Shown here piece by piece: positions 51,896 to 59,810 of a DNA stretch of 64,000 bases. Position 1 is the first letter of the stretch. Each line of letters starts with the position of its first letter. Under the pieces are notes generated by a model. It had not been told where the DNA came from. It did not search any database and saw only the letters and a program-made list of their open reading frames with translations. The stretch comes from Anaerosporobacter sp031551385 (GTDB lineage Bacteria; Bacillota; Clostridia; Lachnospirales; Lachnospiraceae): positions 49,956 through 113,955 of the forward strand of contig NZ_JAVBNS010000016.1 of assembly GCF_031551385.1 (NCBI RefSeq), in the 5' to 3' direction. The position numbers were made by a program, and so were the translations under genes.

Positions 51896-53107
51896 ATGCT
51901 AATAGTAAAAAAATTTGGCGGAACATCTGTAGCGGACAAAGAGAGAATCTTTAATGTTGCAAGAAGATGTGTTGATGAGTATCAAAAAGGCAATCAAGTA
52001 GTTGTTGTATTATCTGCAATGGGTAAACAGACAGATGTACTTTTAGATATGGCTAAAGATATTAATCCAAAGGCATCTAAAAGAGAGTTGGATATGTTGC
52101 TAACAACTGGTGAGCAAACTTCTGTAGCACTTATGGCTATGGCTATGAATTCATTAGGAGTTCCAGCCGTTTCATTGAATGCATTCCAAGTAGCGATGCA
52201 CACAACTTCTGTATACGGTAATTCAAGATTAAAACGTATGGATACAGAAAGAATTAAGCATGAGCTTGAAGAAAATAAAATCGTTGTTATTACAGGTTTC
52301 CAAGGTGTAAATCAATATGATGATTACACTACACTTGGAAGAGGCGGTTCTGATACAACTGCAGTTGCTCTTGCAGCAGCATTACATGCAGATGCATGTG
52401 AAATCTACACAGATGTAGATGGTGTATATACAGCAGATCCAAGAATTGTAAAAACTGCAAAGAAACTTGATGAAATCACTTATGATGAGATGTTGGACCT
52501 AGCAACATTAGGAGCTGGAGTTCTACATAACAGATCAGTAGAAATGGCTAAGAAATATGGAGTGCCACTAATAGTGCGTTCAAGTTTAAATACATCAGAA
52601 GGAACGGTTGTTAAGGAGGAAGTTAAAATGGAAAAAATGTTAGTAAGTGGAGTAGCAACAGATAGAAATGTAGCACGTATTTCGGTAGTAGGATTACAAG
52701 ATACACCAGGTGTAGCATTCAAATTATTCAATCATTTAGCAAATCACAATATCAATGTAGATATTATTCTTCAATCAATCGGACGTGAAGGAACAAAGGA
52801 TATCAGTTTCACAGTAACAGAAGATTCTGTAGATGAAGCAGTTGAAATTATCAAGAGACATAGCGAAGGAAGCTTAAAATGTCAATCATTAGACGTTGAA
52901 AGAAACGTAGCAAAAGTATCAATCGTTGGTGCTGGTATGATGTCAAACCCAGGTGTAGCAGCGAAGATGTTTGAAGCATTATACGGAGTACAAGTAAACA
53001 TTAAGATGATTGCAACATCAGAAATCCGTGTAACAGTATTAATTGATGATAAATCAGTAGAAGTTGCAGCAAATGCAGTTCATGAAGCATTCACATTAGG
53101 ATTATAA
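51896..53107 (+). CDS. lysC: Aspartate kinase
   Basis: This 403-residue enzyme phosphorylates aspartate, the first step to lysine, methionine and threonine. The N-terminal motif is VKKFGGTSVADKERIFNVA. Other kinase stretches are TTGEQTSVALMAMAM, TTLGRGGSDTTAVALAAAL and EIYTDVDGVYTADPRIV. Tandem ACT domains start near residue 265 (ISVVGLQDTPGVAFKLF and VSIVGAGMMSNPGVAAKMF) and give feedback inhibition. An internal ATG at about 52629 after AAGGAGG could yield a separate ACT-only beta subunit, as in Bacillus aspartokinase II. It ends the operon. Confidence 0.95.
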   Translation: MLIVKKFGGTSVADKERIFNVARRCVDEYQKGNQVVVVLSAMGKQTDVLLDMAKDINPKASKRELDMLLTTGEQTSVALMAMAMNSLGVPAVSLNAFQVAMHTTSVYGNSRLKRMDTERIKHELEENKIVVITGFQGVNQYDDYTTLGRGGSDTTAVALAAALHADACEIYTDVDGVYTADPRIVKTAKKLDEITYDEMLDLATLGAGVLHNRSVEMAKKYGVPLIVRSSLNTSEGTVVKEEVKMEKMLVSGVATDRNVARISVVGLQDTPGVAFKLFNHLANHNINVDIILQSIGREGTKDISFTVTEDSVDEAVEIIKRHSEGSLKCQSLDVERNVAKVSIVGAGMMSNPGVAAKMFEALYGVQVNIKMIATSEIRVTVLIDDKSVEVAANAVHEAFTLGL

Positions 53108-53128
53108 TAACTAGATAATAGATAAAAC

Positions 53129-53175
53129 AACCTGCCAAAGATGTAGTAGAAATATACATCTTGTGGCAGGTTTTT
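53129..53175 (+). terminator. Terminator of the hom-lysC operon
   Basis: AACCTGCCAAAGATGTA (53129-53145) pairs with the right arm 53155-53172, with one bulged base, followed by a run of T. Confidence 0.88.
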
Positions 53176-53221
53176 GATTCACGAGAAAGACTATTTACAT
53201 ATTTTTTTAATAGTTATTTAA

Positions 53222-53250
53222 TTGTATTTTTGCTAATTTAGCATTATTAT
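53222..53250 (+). promoter_or_regulatory. Promoter of the zinc-ribbon gene and tex
   Basis: TTGTAT (53222-53227) and TATTAT (53245-53250) are 17 bases apart. TGCTAA / TTAGCA in the spacer forms a small perfect dyad. Confidence 0.4.
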
Positions 53251-53296
53251 TTCTAGTAACTTCAAATTAAAAGCACTAGAAAGTGAGGAGATTGGT

Positions 53297-53686
53297 ATGA
53301 ATTGGTTAAGAAAAGTTATGAATGGTAGGTATGGAGTGGATCAATTATCTATTGCACTTCTTGTAATTTCGGTTATACTAACAATAGTGGGAATTTTTCC
53401 AAAAGTGCATGTGTTTTCAACATTGGCAATAATTCCAATGATACTTTGCTATCTTAGAATATTTTCAAGAAATATAAGAAAAAGATATGAGGAGAACCAG
53501 AAGTTTTTGAACTTTTGGAATCCAATTCGTAATACATTCAAGAAGAAAGCAGAACGTAGCAAAGATAAGGCACATCGATTATATAAATGTCCAAAGTGCG
53601 GAAAGACTGTACGTGTTCCAAAAGGAAAAGGGAAGATTTGTATTACTTGCCCGATATGTAAAGAAGAATTTATAAGAAAGTCGTAA
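53297..53686 (+). CDS. Small membrane protein with C-terminal zinc ribbon
   Basis: This 129-residue protein has two hydrophobic segments (about 17-35 and 39-56), then a basic stretch and a C-terminal zinc ribbon with CPKCGKTVRVPKGKGKI and CPICKEEF. The cytoplasmic zinc ribbon could bind RNA or protein. I do not recognise a named family. GTGAGGAG lies before ATG 53297. The stop is 14 bases before tex, so they are co-transcribed, which is the only functional hint: tex codes for an RNA-binding protein. Confidence 0.85.
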   Translation: MNWLRKVMNGRYGVDQLSIALLVISVILTIVGIFPKVHVFSTLAIIPMILCYLRIFSRNIRKRYEENQKFLNFWNPIRNTFKKKAERSKDKAHRLYKCPKCGKTVRVPKGKGKICITCPICKEEFIRKS

Positions 53687-53700
53687 AGGAGTTTGTATAC

Positions 53701-55863
53701 ATGGATATATTGAAACAGTTAAAAGATGAATTGGGAATCAAACTGGAGCAGGTAGAAGCTACGGTTAAGTTGATTGATGAAGGTAATACCATTCCGTTTA
53801 TTGCGAGATACCGTAAGGAAGTAACAGGGTCGTTAAATGATGAAGTATTGCGTAATTTACACGAACGTTTGTTATATCTACGTAATCTTGAAGATAAAAA
53901 GGCATCTGTACTTGCTAGTATAGAAGAGCAAGGAAAACTTACAGAAGAATTAAAGAAGCAGATTCTAGGTGCAGCTACCTTGGTGGTCGTAGAAGATTTG
54001 TATCGCCCTTACAGACCAAAGAGAAGAACAAGAGCAACCATTGCAAAGGAAAAGGGGCTAGAACCACTTGCAAATCTAATTATGATGCAGATGTTAACTA
54101 AATCGGTTGAAGAAGAGGCTGTAGCTTTCTTGTCTGAGGAGAAAGAGGTACTTACGGTAGAAGATGCAATTGCTGGTGCGATGGACATTATAGCAGAAAG
54201 CATTTCGGACGAAGCAAACTATCGTATCTATATTCGTAAAGCTACAATGCAAGAAGGAACGATTACATCGGTAGCCAAAGATGAAAAGACTGAGTCTGTA
54301 TATGAGATGTATTATAACTTTGAAGAAACAATAGCAAAGATTGCTGGGCATCGAGTACTTGCACTAAATCGTGGAGAAGCAGAAAAGATATTAACGGTGA
54401 AAGTAAATGCACCAGTAGAAAAGATTTTAAGATATCTTGAGAAGCAAGTTATCAATAAAGATAATGCCTATACAACGAATATACTAATAAAAGTAGTGGA
54501 AGATAGTTATAATCGCTTAATTGCACCTGCAATTGAAAGAGAAGTTCGTAATGAGTTAACAGAAAAAGCGGAAGATGGAGCAATTCGAGTATTTGGAAAG
54601 AACTTGGAGCAACTTCTTATGCAACCTCCAATTGTGGGACAAAATGTACTTGGTTGGGACCCGGCATTTCGTACAGGCTGTAAGTTAGCAGTAGTGGACC
54701 AAACAGGAAAAGTATTAGATACAACAGTTATATATCCAACAGCGCCTCAAAACAAAGTGGAAGAGGCGAAGAAAGTAGTAAAAGCATTAATAGAGAAATA
54801 TAATATTACATTAATTTCAATTGGTAACGGAACAGCCTCAAGAGAATCAGAATTGATTGTATCAGAAATGATTAAAGAGATGAACCGTCCAGTTCAATAT
54901 ATTATTGTAAATGAAGCAGGAGCAAGTGTTTATTCTGCAAGTAAATTAGCAACAGAAGAGTTTCCTAACTTTGATGTAGGTCAAAGAAGTGCAGCATCCA
55001 TTGCAAGAAGACTTCAAGATCCACTTGCGGAACTTGTTAAGATTGAACCAAAAGCAATCGGTGTAGGGCAATATCAACATGATATGAACCAGAAGAAGCT
55101 TGGCGAAGCGTTATCAGGTGTTGTAGAGGGTAGTGTTAATAAAGTAGGGGTAGACCTTAATACAGCAAGTGCCTCTTTGCTTGAATATATATCTGGTATT
55201 ACAAAAGTGATAGCAAAGAATATTGTTGCTTACCGAGAAGAAAACGGAATGTTTGTAAATCGTAAACAACTACTAAAAGTTGCAAAACTTGGGCCAAAGG
55301 CATATGAGCAATGTGCTGGATTTATGAGAATAGCAGAAGGAGATAATCCATTAGATGCGACAAGTGTACATCCGGAGACATATGATGCAGCAAAATCATT
55401 ATTAAAAATGCTTGGATATACATTAGAAGATATTGCAAGAAAAGATGAGACAGGAAAACCAGTATTATCAAGACTTAGTAGTAAGATTGTAGATAAAACG
55501 AAAATTGCAGATGAATTAGGAATCGGAACAATTACATTAGAAGATATTGTGAAGGAATTAGAGAAACCGGCAAGAGACCCTAGAGAAGAGATGCCAAAGC
55601 CAATTCTTCGTACTGATGTATTAGCGATGGAAGATTTAATGCCAGATATGGTTTTGAAAGGCACAGTAAGAAATGTTATTGATTTTGGTGCGTTTGTTGA
55701 TATCGGAGTTCATCAAGATGGACTTGTTCATATTTCACAATTAACAGATAAGAAGTTTGTAAAACATCCACTTGATGTTGTAAGTGTTGGAGATATCGTT
55801 GATGTTAAAGTTATGTCTGTAGATTTGGCAAAGAAACGAATTCAGTTAACTATGAAGATGTAA
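53701..55863 (+). CDS. tex: Tex family S1 RNA-binding protein
   Basis: This 720-residue protein is the bacterial Tex, a relative of eukaryotic Spt6 that binds nucleic acids and influences transcription. The start MDILKQLKDELGIKLEQVEA is typical, with IPFIARYRKEVTGSLNDEVL. The YqgF/RNase H-like part contains LGWDPAFRTGCKLAVVDQTG and NEAGASVYSAS. Helix-hairpin-helix motifs follow (GVDLNTASASLLEYISGI). The C-terminal S1 domain is LKGTVRNVIDFGAFVDIGVH and VDVKVMSVDLAKKRIQLTMK. AAAGGAG precedes ATG 53701. Confidence 0.96.
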   Translation: MDILKQLKDELGIKLEQVEATVKLIDEGNTIPFIARYRKEVTGSLNDEVLRNLHERLLYLRNLEDKKASVLASIEEQGKLTEELKKQILGAATLVVVEDLYRPYRPKRRTRATIAKEKGLEPLANLIMMQMLTKSVEEEAVAFLSEEKEVLTVEDAIAGAMDIIAESISDEANYRIYIRKATMQEGTITSVAKDEKTESVYEMYYNFEETIAKIAGHRVLALNRGEAEKILTVKVNAPVEKILRYLEKQVINKDNAYTTNILIKVVEDSYNRLIAPAIEREVRNELTEKAEDGAIRVFGKNLEQLLMQPPIVGQNVLGWDPAFRTGCKLAVVDQTGKVLDTTVIYPTAPQNKVEEAKKVVKALIEKYNITLISIGNGTASRESELIVSEMIKEMNRPVQYIIVNEAGASVYSASKLATEEFPNFDVGQRSAASIARRLQDPLAELVKIEPKAIGVGQYQHDMNQKKLGEALSGVVEGSVNKVGVDLNTASASLLEYISGITKVIAKNIVAYREENGMFVNRKQLLKVAKLGPKAYEQCAGFMRIAEGDNPLDATSVHPETYDAAKSLLKMLGYTLEDIARKDETGKPVLSRLSSKIVDKTKIADELGIGTITLEDIVKELEKPARDPREEMPKPILRTDVLAMEDLMPDMVLKGTVRNVIDFGAFVDIGVHQDGLVHISQLTDKKFVKHPLDVVSVGDIVDVKVMSVDLAKKRIQLTMKM

Positions 55864-55875
55864 CTCAAGGCGATA

Positions 55876-55902
55876 TTGACAAAACAAAAGAAAATGTATA
55901 AT
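55876..55902 (+). promoter_or_regulatory. Promoter of the FMN riboswitch-ribU unit
   Basis: A perfect TTGACA (55876-55881) is followed by TATAAT (55897-55902) at a short 15-base spacing, with TAATAT at 17 bases overlapping it. It is placed about 90 bases before the aptamer. Confidence 0.55.
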
Positions 55903-55993
55903 ATAATCTTAGTAGATTAATAATGTTGATTGCAATCTAAAATCCATTGTTGATTTAAGTAACAAAATGTTACAAAGAACGAAAATAGAATAG

Positions 55994-56107
55994 TTCTTCG
56001 GGGCAGGGTGAAATTCCCGATCGGCGGTTAAAGTCCGTGAGCTACGTAATGTGGCTGATTTGGTGCAATTCCAAAACCGACAGTATAGTCTGGATGAGAG
56101 AAGAGAA
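55994..56107 (+). promoter_or_regulatory. FMN riboswitch (RFN element)
   Basis: The RFN consensus is clear: CGGGGCAGGGTGAAATTCCC, GATCGGCGGT, AAAGTCCGTGAGC, GATTTGGTGCAATTCC and AAAACCGACAGTATAGTCTG, closed by P1 strands at 55994-55999 and near 56100. It binds FMN. With the terminator at 56199 it should switch off ribU when FMN is plentiful. Confidence 0.97.
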
Positions 56108-56198
56108 AATTAGAGATTATTAATAGGATAGCAATGGAGTTATGTTGAAAGAGATTTTTAACATAATAAAGTTATTATTAATAATTACTGATGTATAT

Positions 56199-56229
56199 GC
56201 CCTGAATGGAACCATTCGGGGCTTTTTTT
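56199..56229 (+). terminator. Riboswitch-controlled terminator before ribU
   Basis: GCCCTGAATG (56199-56208) pairs with CATTCGGGGC (56213-56222), one G-U, around GAAC, followed by seven T. Confidence 0.93.
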
Positions 56230-56272
56230 ATTCATAGAAAAGTGCCCCAAAGCAAAAAAAGGAGAGGTTACT

Positions 56273-56896
56273 ATGACAGAAAGAACAAATCAATTGAAGA
56301 CGGGAATGTCTTCAGCAACAAAAGAATTATTTTCAACAAAAAATCTTGTAATGATAGCATTTTTATCTGCGCTTGCATATGTATTGATGTTAATTCATTT
56401 GCCGTTCAAGTTTATAGGTTTTCTTGAGTTGGAGTTTAGCGATGTGCCAGCGGTTGTCGGAGGTATATTCTACGGGCCAGCAGTAGGTGTTGTCATTGAA
56501 TTAATTAAGAACTTAATTAAAGCAGTTACAGCAACAACAACAGGATGTGTTGGTGAATTTGCAAACTTTGTAATTGGTTCAGCGTTTGTGATACCAGCAT
56601 GTATGTTATTTAGAAAACTAAAAGGGAAAAAACGTGCTTTTGTTTCGTTTGGAGCAGCAACAGTATCAATGGTATTGGTAGGGGCATTGGTAAACTACTT
56701 TATAATGATTCCGCTCTATGCAACAATGTTCGGCGGAATGGGTACAGTAGTTGCCGTATCATCAAAGATGGTACCAGCAATTAAAGACTTAGCAACAGTT
56801 GTATTATTTGGTATTACACCATTTAATTTTGTAAAGGGGATTGTTCTTGGAGTCGTAAGTTACTATATCCATAAACCACTTAGAAACAGGATTTAG
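56273..56896 (+). CDS. ribU: Riboflavin ECF transporter S component
   Basis: This 207-residue membrane protein is the riboflavin-binding S component RibU of an energy-coupling-factor importer, with about six hydrophobic segments. Typical stretches are LVMIAFLSALAYVLMLIHLP, FLELEFSDVPAVVGGIFYGP, and ELIKNLIKAVTATTTGCVGE. The C-terminal segment is PFNFVKGIVLGVVSYYIHKP. The FMN riboswitch directly upstream supports riboflavin as substrate. AAAGGAGAGG precedes ATG 56273. No ECF ATPase is adjacent, so it shares the common module with the other S component at 27272. Confidence 0.95.
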   Translation: MTERTNQLKTGMSSATKELFSTKNLVMIAFLSALAYVLMLIHLPFKFIGFLELEFSDVPAVVGGIFYGPAVGVVIELIKNLIKAVTATTTGCVGEFANFVIGSAFVIPACMLFRKLKGKKRAFVSFGAATVSMVLVGALVNYFIMIPLYATMFGGMGTVVAVSSKMVPAIKDLATVVLFGITPFNFVKGIVLGVVSYYIHKPLRNRI

Positions 56897-57021
56897 TTAT
56901 CGTGAACGATTTGTATGAACAGCAACAGGATTTAGTGGATTAACCGTTGTCTTTTTGCTAGTATCTGCTATAATACAAATAGAAATACAAGTCTATGATT
57001 ACGAAAGGCGGCAACTTGCAA

Positions 57022-57534
57022 ATGGATAAAAAGGTAAATTTAAAGATTGAACTAAAAGTATCAGATATGTATGAATTTTTATTAAGACATGCGTATACTA
57101 GTATATCTGGATTAATCGGTGTAGGAATTAGTCTAGTGGCATTGGTATTTTTCTTTATAGGACTTAAAGACTCAGATGCGTATCAAAGCGTATTGTTATT
57201 ATTAATAGCGTCATTATTCACTATAATAAATCCAATTCAACTACGATTAAAGGCAAAACAACAAGTATGTTTGAACCCTATGTTCAAAATTCCACTGGAA
57301 TATGAATTTAGTGAGACGGGTATTGTTGTTAAACAAAATGAGGAACAAGCTGAATTAGTTTGGGCTGATACCTTTAAAGTAGTGGAAACTAAAAGTCTGA
57401 TTATTATTTATTTCTCAAAAGTAACAGGATATATCCTTCCGAAATCCCAGATGGGAGAGCAGAAAGAAACGCTCATGGAATTAATTAAGGGTAATGTTGA
57501 TGCGAAATACTGTAAGTTTAGAGGAAGTAAATAG
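57022..57534 (+). CDS. YcxB-like membrane protein
   Basis: This protein of 170 residues has two hydrophobic segments near its start (about 27-48 and 55-73). A C-terminal soluble region then shows the YcxB-type pattern YEFSETGIVVKQNEEQAELVWADTFKVVETKSLIIIYFSK (given here only in outline) and ends near GYILPKSQM. The role of the family is unknown. ATG 57022 was chosen over 56995 because AAAGGCGG lies about ten bases before it. It is 12 bases before tsaE, so probably co-transcribed. Confidence 0.82.
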   Translation: MDKKVNLKIELKVSDMYEFLLRHAYTSISGLIGVGISLVALVFFFIGLKDSDAYQSVLLLLIASLFTIINPIQLRLKAKQQVCLNPMFKIPLEYEFSETGIVVKQNEEQAELVWADTFKVVETKSLIIIYFSKVTGYILPKSQMGEQKETLMELIKGNVDAKYCKFRGSK

Positions 57535-57546
57535 ATTGGAGTTAGT

Positions 57547-57981
57547 ATGGTTATAGATAGTTTTAATGAAAAAGAGACATATCAATTGGGATATGATCTT
57601 GGAAAAAAAGCAAATAAAAAAGATATATTTTGTCTTCTAGGAGATTTAGGAGTTGGGAAGACCGTTTTTACTCAAGGATTTGCAGATGGGTTACAAATAG
57701 AAGAGCCCATTTGCAGTCCTACTTTTACAATTGTACAAGAGTATCAATCGGGAAGAATGCCGTTTTATCATTTTGATGTATATCGAATTGCGGATGTTGA
57801 AGAAATGGACGAAATCGGCTATGAAGATTATTTCTATGGTGAAGGGGTATGCCTTATTGAGTGGGCAAATCTTATAGAAGAGATTTTGCCAGAGAACTAT
57901 ACTGTAATTAAGATAGAGAAAGAATTAGAAAAGGGATTTGACTACAGGAAAATAACAGTTGGTGAAGCAAACTTAGTATAG
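57547..57981 (+). CDS. tsaE: tRNA t6A biosynthesis ATPase TsaE
   Basis: This 144-residue ATPase works with TsaB and TsaD to form N6-threonylcarbamoyladenosine at position 37 of tRNAs that read ANN codons. Walker A is LGDLGVGKTVFTQGFADGL (residues 31-49). SPTFTIVQEY follows, and the metal/Walker B-like part is HFDVYRIADVEEMDEIGYEDYF, shown in outline, then VCLIEWANLIEEILPE. It lies ahead of tsaB, its usual neighbour. Confidence 0.95.
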   Translation: MVIDSFNEKETYQLGYDLGKKANKKDIFCLLGDLGVGKTVFTQGFADGLQIEEPICSPTFTIVQEYQSGRMPFYHFDVYRIADVEEMDEIGYEDYFYGEGVCLIEWANLIEEILPENYTVIKIEKELEKGFDYRKITVGEANLV

Positions 57982-58020
57982 ATTGGAGTAAGTTGAAAGA
58001 AAATACACATAAAGGAGACC

Positions 58021-58098
58021 GTGCATCCCATGGATTCTTTCAACTGTACGTATATGGGCAGTATCACAAGCGGGCTTGTGATATGCATGGGTTTAAAT
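58021..58098 (+). other. Structured, possibly translated leader of tsaB
   Basis: Between tsaE and the canonical tsaB start there is a strong AAAGGAG followed three bases later by GTG 58021, in frame with tsaB through 26 extra codons. Inside lies a perfect dyad TATCACAAG / CTTGTGATA (58061-58069, 58074-58082). TTGAAAGAA upstream (from about 57993) also pairs with TTCTTTCAA (58034-58042), and CCCATG near 58027 pairs with CATGGG near 58087. The ATG at 58099 lacks a good ribosome binding site of its own. Confidence 0.5.
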
Positions 58099-58815
58099 AT
58101 GAGAATCTTAGCAATAGATAGTTCGGGATTAGTTGCATCTGTAGCGATTGTTTCCGAAAATGAATTAATAGGAGAATATACAGTTAATTTTAAGAAAACA
58201 CATTCACAGACATTACTACCAATGTTAGATGCTGTTGTGAAGATGGTAGAACTGGATTTAAAAGATATTGATGCAATTGCAGTTGCTATGGGACCAGGAT
58301 CATTTACAGGGCTTAGAATTGGCTCGTCTACAGCAAAAGGACTTGGATTAGCACTGAATAAGCCGATTATTGAAGTGCCAACAGTAGATGGGTTGGCTTA
58401 TAATATTGGAGCTACTGATTATATGATTTGCCCTTTAATGGATGCAAAGAGAAATCAAGTGTATACTGGGCTTTATGAATATGTAGATGGCAAGTTTGAA
58501 GTTGTTAAACCAGAATGTGCGGTTGCACTTGCAGATATTCTTGATGAAATCAATGTAAAAGGTAAGAAAGTTATTTTCCTAGGTGATGGTGTACCTGTTT
58601 ATGAAGAGCAGATTGCAGAATATACGAAAGTACCATATGTCTTTGCACCAATACATTTGGCTAGACAAAGAGCGGGAGCGATTGGAGCACTTGCATGCAA
58701 ATATTACGAAGAAGGTAAGACGGTTGCAGCAAGAGAGCATAAACCAGAATATTTAAGATTATCACAAGCGGAAAGAGAGCTTGCGGAAAAGAATAAAGCA
58801 AAACAAGAAGCGTAG
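58099..58815 (+). CDS. tsaB: tRNA t6A biosynthesis protein TsaB
   Basis: This 238-residue protein is the ASKHA-fold partner of TsaD in threonylcarbamoyl transfer to tRNA. The N-terminus MRILAIDSSGLVASVAIV is canonical. KTHSQTLLPMLDAV and AIAVAMGPGSFTGLRIGSSTAKGLGLAL follow. From ATG 58099 it has the size of known TsaB proteins (about 230). A longer form from GTG 58021 is possible, because the only strong ribosome binding site fits that codon; then the first 26 residues would be an unusual extension. The gene is followed by rimI after 18 bases. Confidence 0.92.
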   Translation: MRILAIDSSGLVASVAIVSENELIGEYTVNFKKTHSQTLLPMLDAVVKMVELDLKDIDAIAVAMGPGSFTGLRIGSSTAKGLGLALNKPIIEVPTVDGLAYNIGATDYMICPLMDAKRNQVYTGLYEYVDGKFEVVKPECAVALADILDEINVKGKKVIFLGDGVPVYEEQIAEYTKVPYVFAPIHLARQRAGAIGALACKYYEEGKTVAAREHKPEYLRLSQAERELAEKNKAKQEA

Positions 58816-58833
58816 TATGAAGGAGCAAGAATA

Positions 58834-59271
58834 GTGTTTACGATTAGACGAATGGAAGAGCGAGATTTAGAACAAGTAGTTGAGATGGAAAAGAATATCT
58901 TTTCTGACCCTTGGAGTAGAACGTCTTTTTTGGATTCGCTAAATCAAGACATGTGTATGTATCTTGTTGTAAGTAAACAAGAAGAAATAGTAGCATACAG
59001 TGGAGTATATGTTATTCAAGATGAAGGACAGATTACAAATGTAGCTGTGAAAGCAGATTACCGGAATGAGCATATAGCCACAGATATGTTAAATGAGTTA
59101 ATAAAGAGAGCAGAAGATAAAGGTGCGCAGGATTTTACGTTAGAAGTAAGAGAAAGCAATGGCGCAGCAATTCATCTATATGAAAAGTTAGGTTTTAAGA
59201 GTGTAGGAACTAGAAAGAACTTCTACGAAAATCCCTTGGAAGACGCAATGATTATGTGGCGTTACAAGTAA
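58834..59271 (+). CDS. rimI: Ribosomal-protein-alanine N-acetyltransferase RimI
   Basis: This 145-residue GNAT enzyme acetylates the N-terminal alanine of ribosomal protein S18 in known systems. It begins MFTIRRMEERDLEQVVEMEK from GTG 58834, with AAGGAG eight bases before. IFSDPWSRTSFLDSL is typical of RimI. The acetyl-CoA loop is VAVKADYRNEHIATDMLNEL, and the end has LEVRESNGAAIHLYEKLGFK. It lies after tsaB in the usual order. A close alternative is another GNAT of the same fold, but context favours RimI. Confidence 0.93.
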   Translation: MFTIRRMEERDLEQVVEMEKNIFSDPWSRTSFLDSLNQDMCMYLVVSKQEEIVAYSGVYVIQDEGQITNVAVKADYRNEHIATDMLNELIKRAEDKGAQDFTLEVRESNGAAIHLYEKLGFKSVGTRKNFYENPLEDAMIMWRYK

Positions 59272-59348
59272 TTACCACTACAATATATGAATATTTTCTT
59301 GTATAATATAGTTATCTGGTTGGCGTGCAATGGCGGGAGGGATAAGTA

Positions 59349-59597
59349 GTGAAGTTGTTAAAAGATGTGCAGGACGTAAAGAACAAAGAAATATGTTGTA
59401 ATGCATGTGGGAAAAAAATAAAAGTAGAACATGGCATATTGAAGGAAGATGTTTTTAATGCGGAGAAAGAATGGGGATATTTTTCTCAGAAAGATTTGCA
59501 GGTCCACACATTTAATATATGCGAAAAATGTTATAACAAAATGGTTTCTAACTTTGTAATTCCGGTTGAGATCTCCTCAAAAAGAGAAGTCATGTAA
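59349..59597 (+). CDS. Small putative zinc-binding protein
   Basis: This 82-residue protein starts at GTG 59349, with GGGAGGG eight or so bases before it. Four cysteines form two pairs: CNACGKKI near residue 17 and CEKCYNKM near residue 58, a zinc-ribbon-like layout. The region between is hydrophilic with aromatic residues (EKEWGYFSQKDLQVHTF). No named family was recognised. It may bind RNA or protein. A terminator follows, so it ends the tsaE-side unit or is its own short gene. Confidence 0.78.
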   Translation: MKLLKDVQDVKNKEICCNACGKKIKVEHGILKEDVFNAEKEWGYFSQKDLQVHTFNICEKCYNKMVSNFVIPVEISSKREVM

Positions 59598-59647
59598 GGA
59601 AGAGTAGGCAAGAGATCGTGATAATTGAATATTGCATGATGGAATGG

Positions 59648-59706
59648 AATTGTATATGACAAATGTTTGCAACTTTAAGGCGGACATGCGTTATATACAA
59701 TTTTTT
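59648..59706 (+). terminator. Terminator after the small zinc-binding gene
   Basis: AATTGTATAT (59648-59657) pairs with ATATACAATT (59693-59702), with an inner stem ATGTTTGC / GCGGACAT, followed by six T. Confidence 0.75.
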
Positions 59707-59719
59707 ATTGTCTCGTTCA

Positions 59720-59748
59720 TTGAAGAATCTCCTAAAATGTGTTAAGAT
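59720..59748 (+). promoter_or_regulatory. Promoter of rnz
   Basis: TTGAAG (59720-59725) and TAAGAT (59743-59748) are 17 bases apart, about 63 bases before the rnz start. Confidence 0.45.
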
Positions 59749-59810
59749 GTAGTCGAAATGTTAATAATACAGAGAGAAAAACCGATAATTAATATAAGAG
59801 AGGATAATAG

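Noticed and set aside
56885..56936. Direct repeat AACAGGATTTAGT at the end of ribU and 39 bases on
   Set aside because: A 13-base duplication with no inverted ends or gene nearby; likely a chance local duplication.
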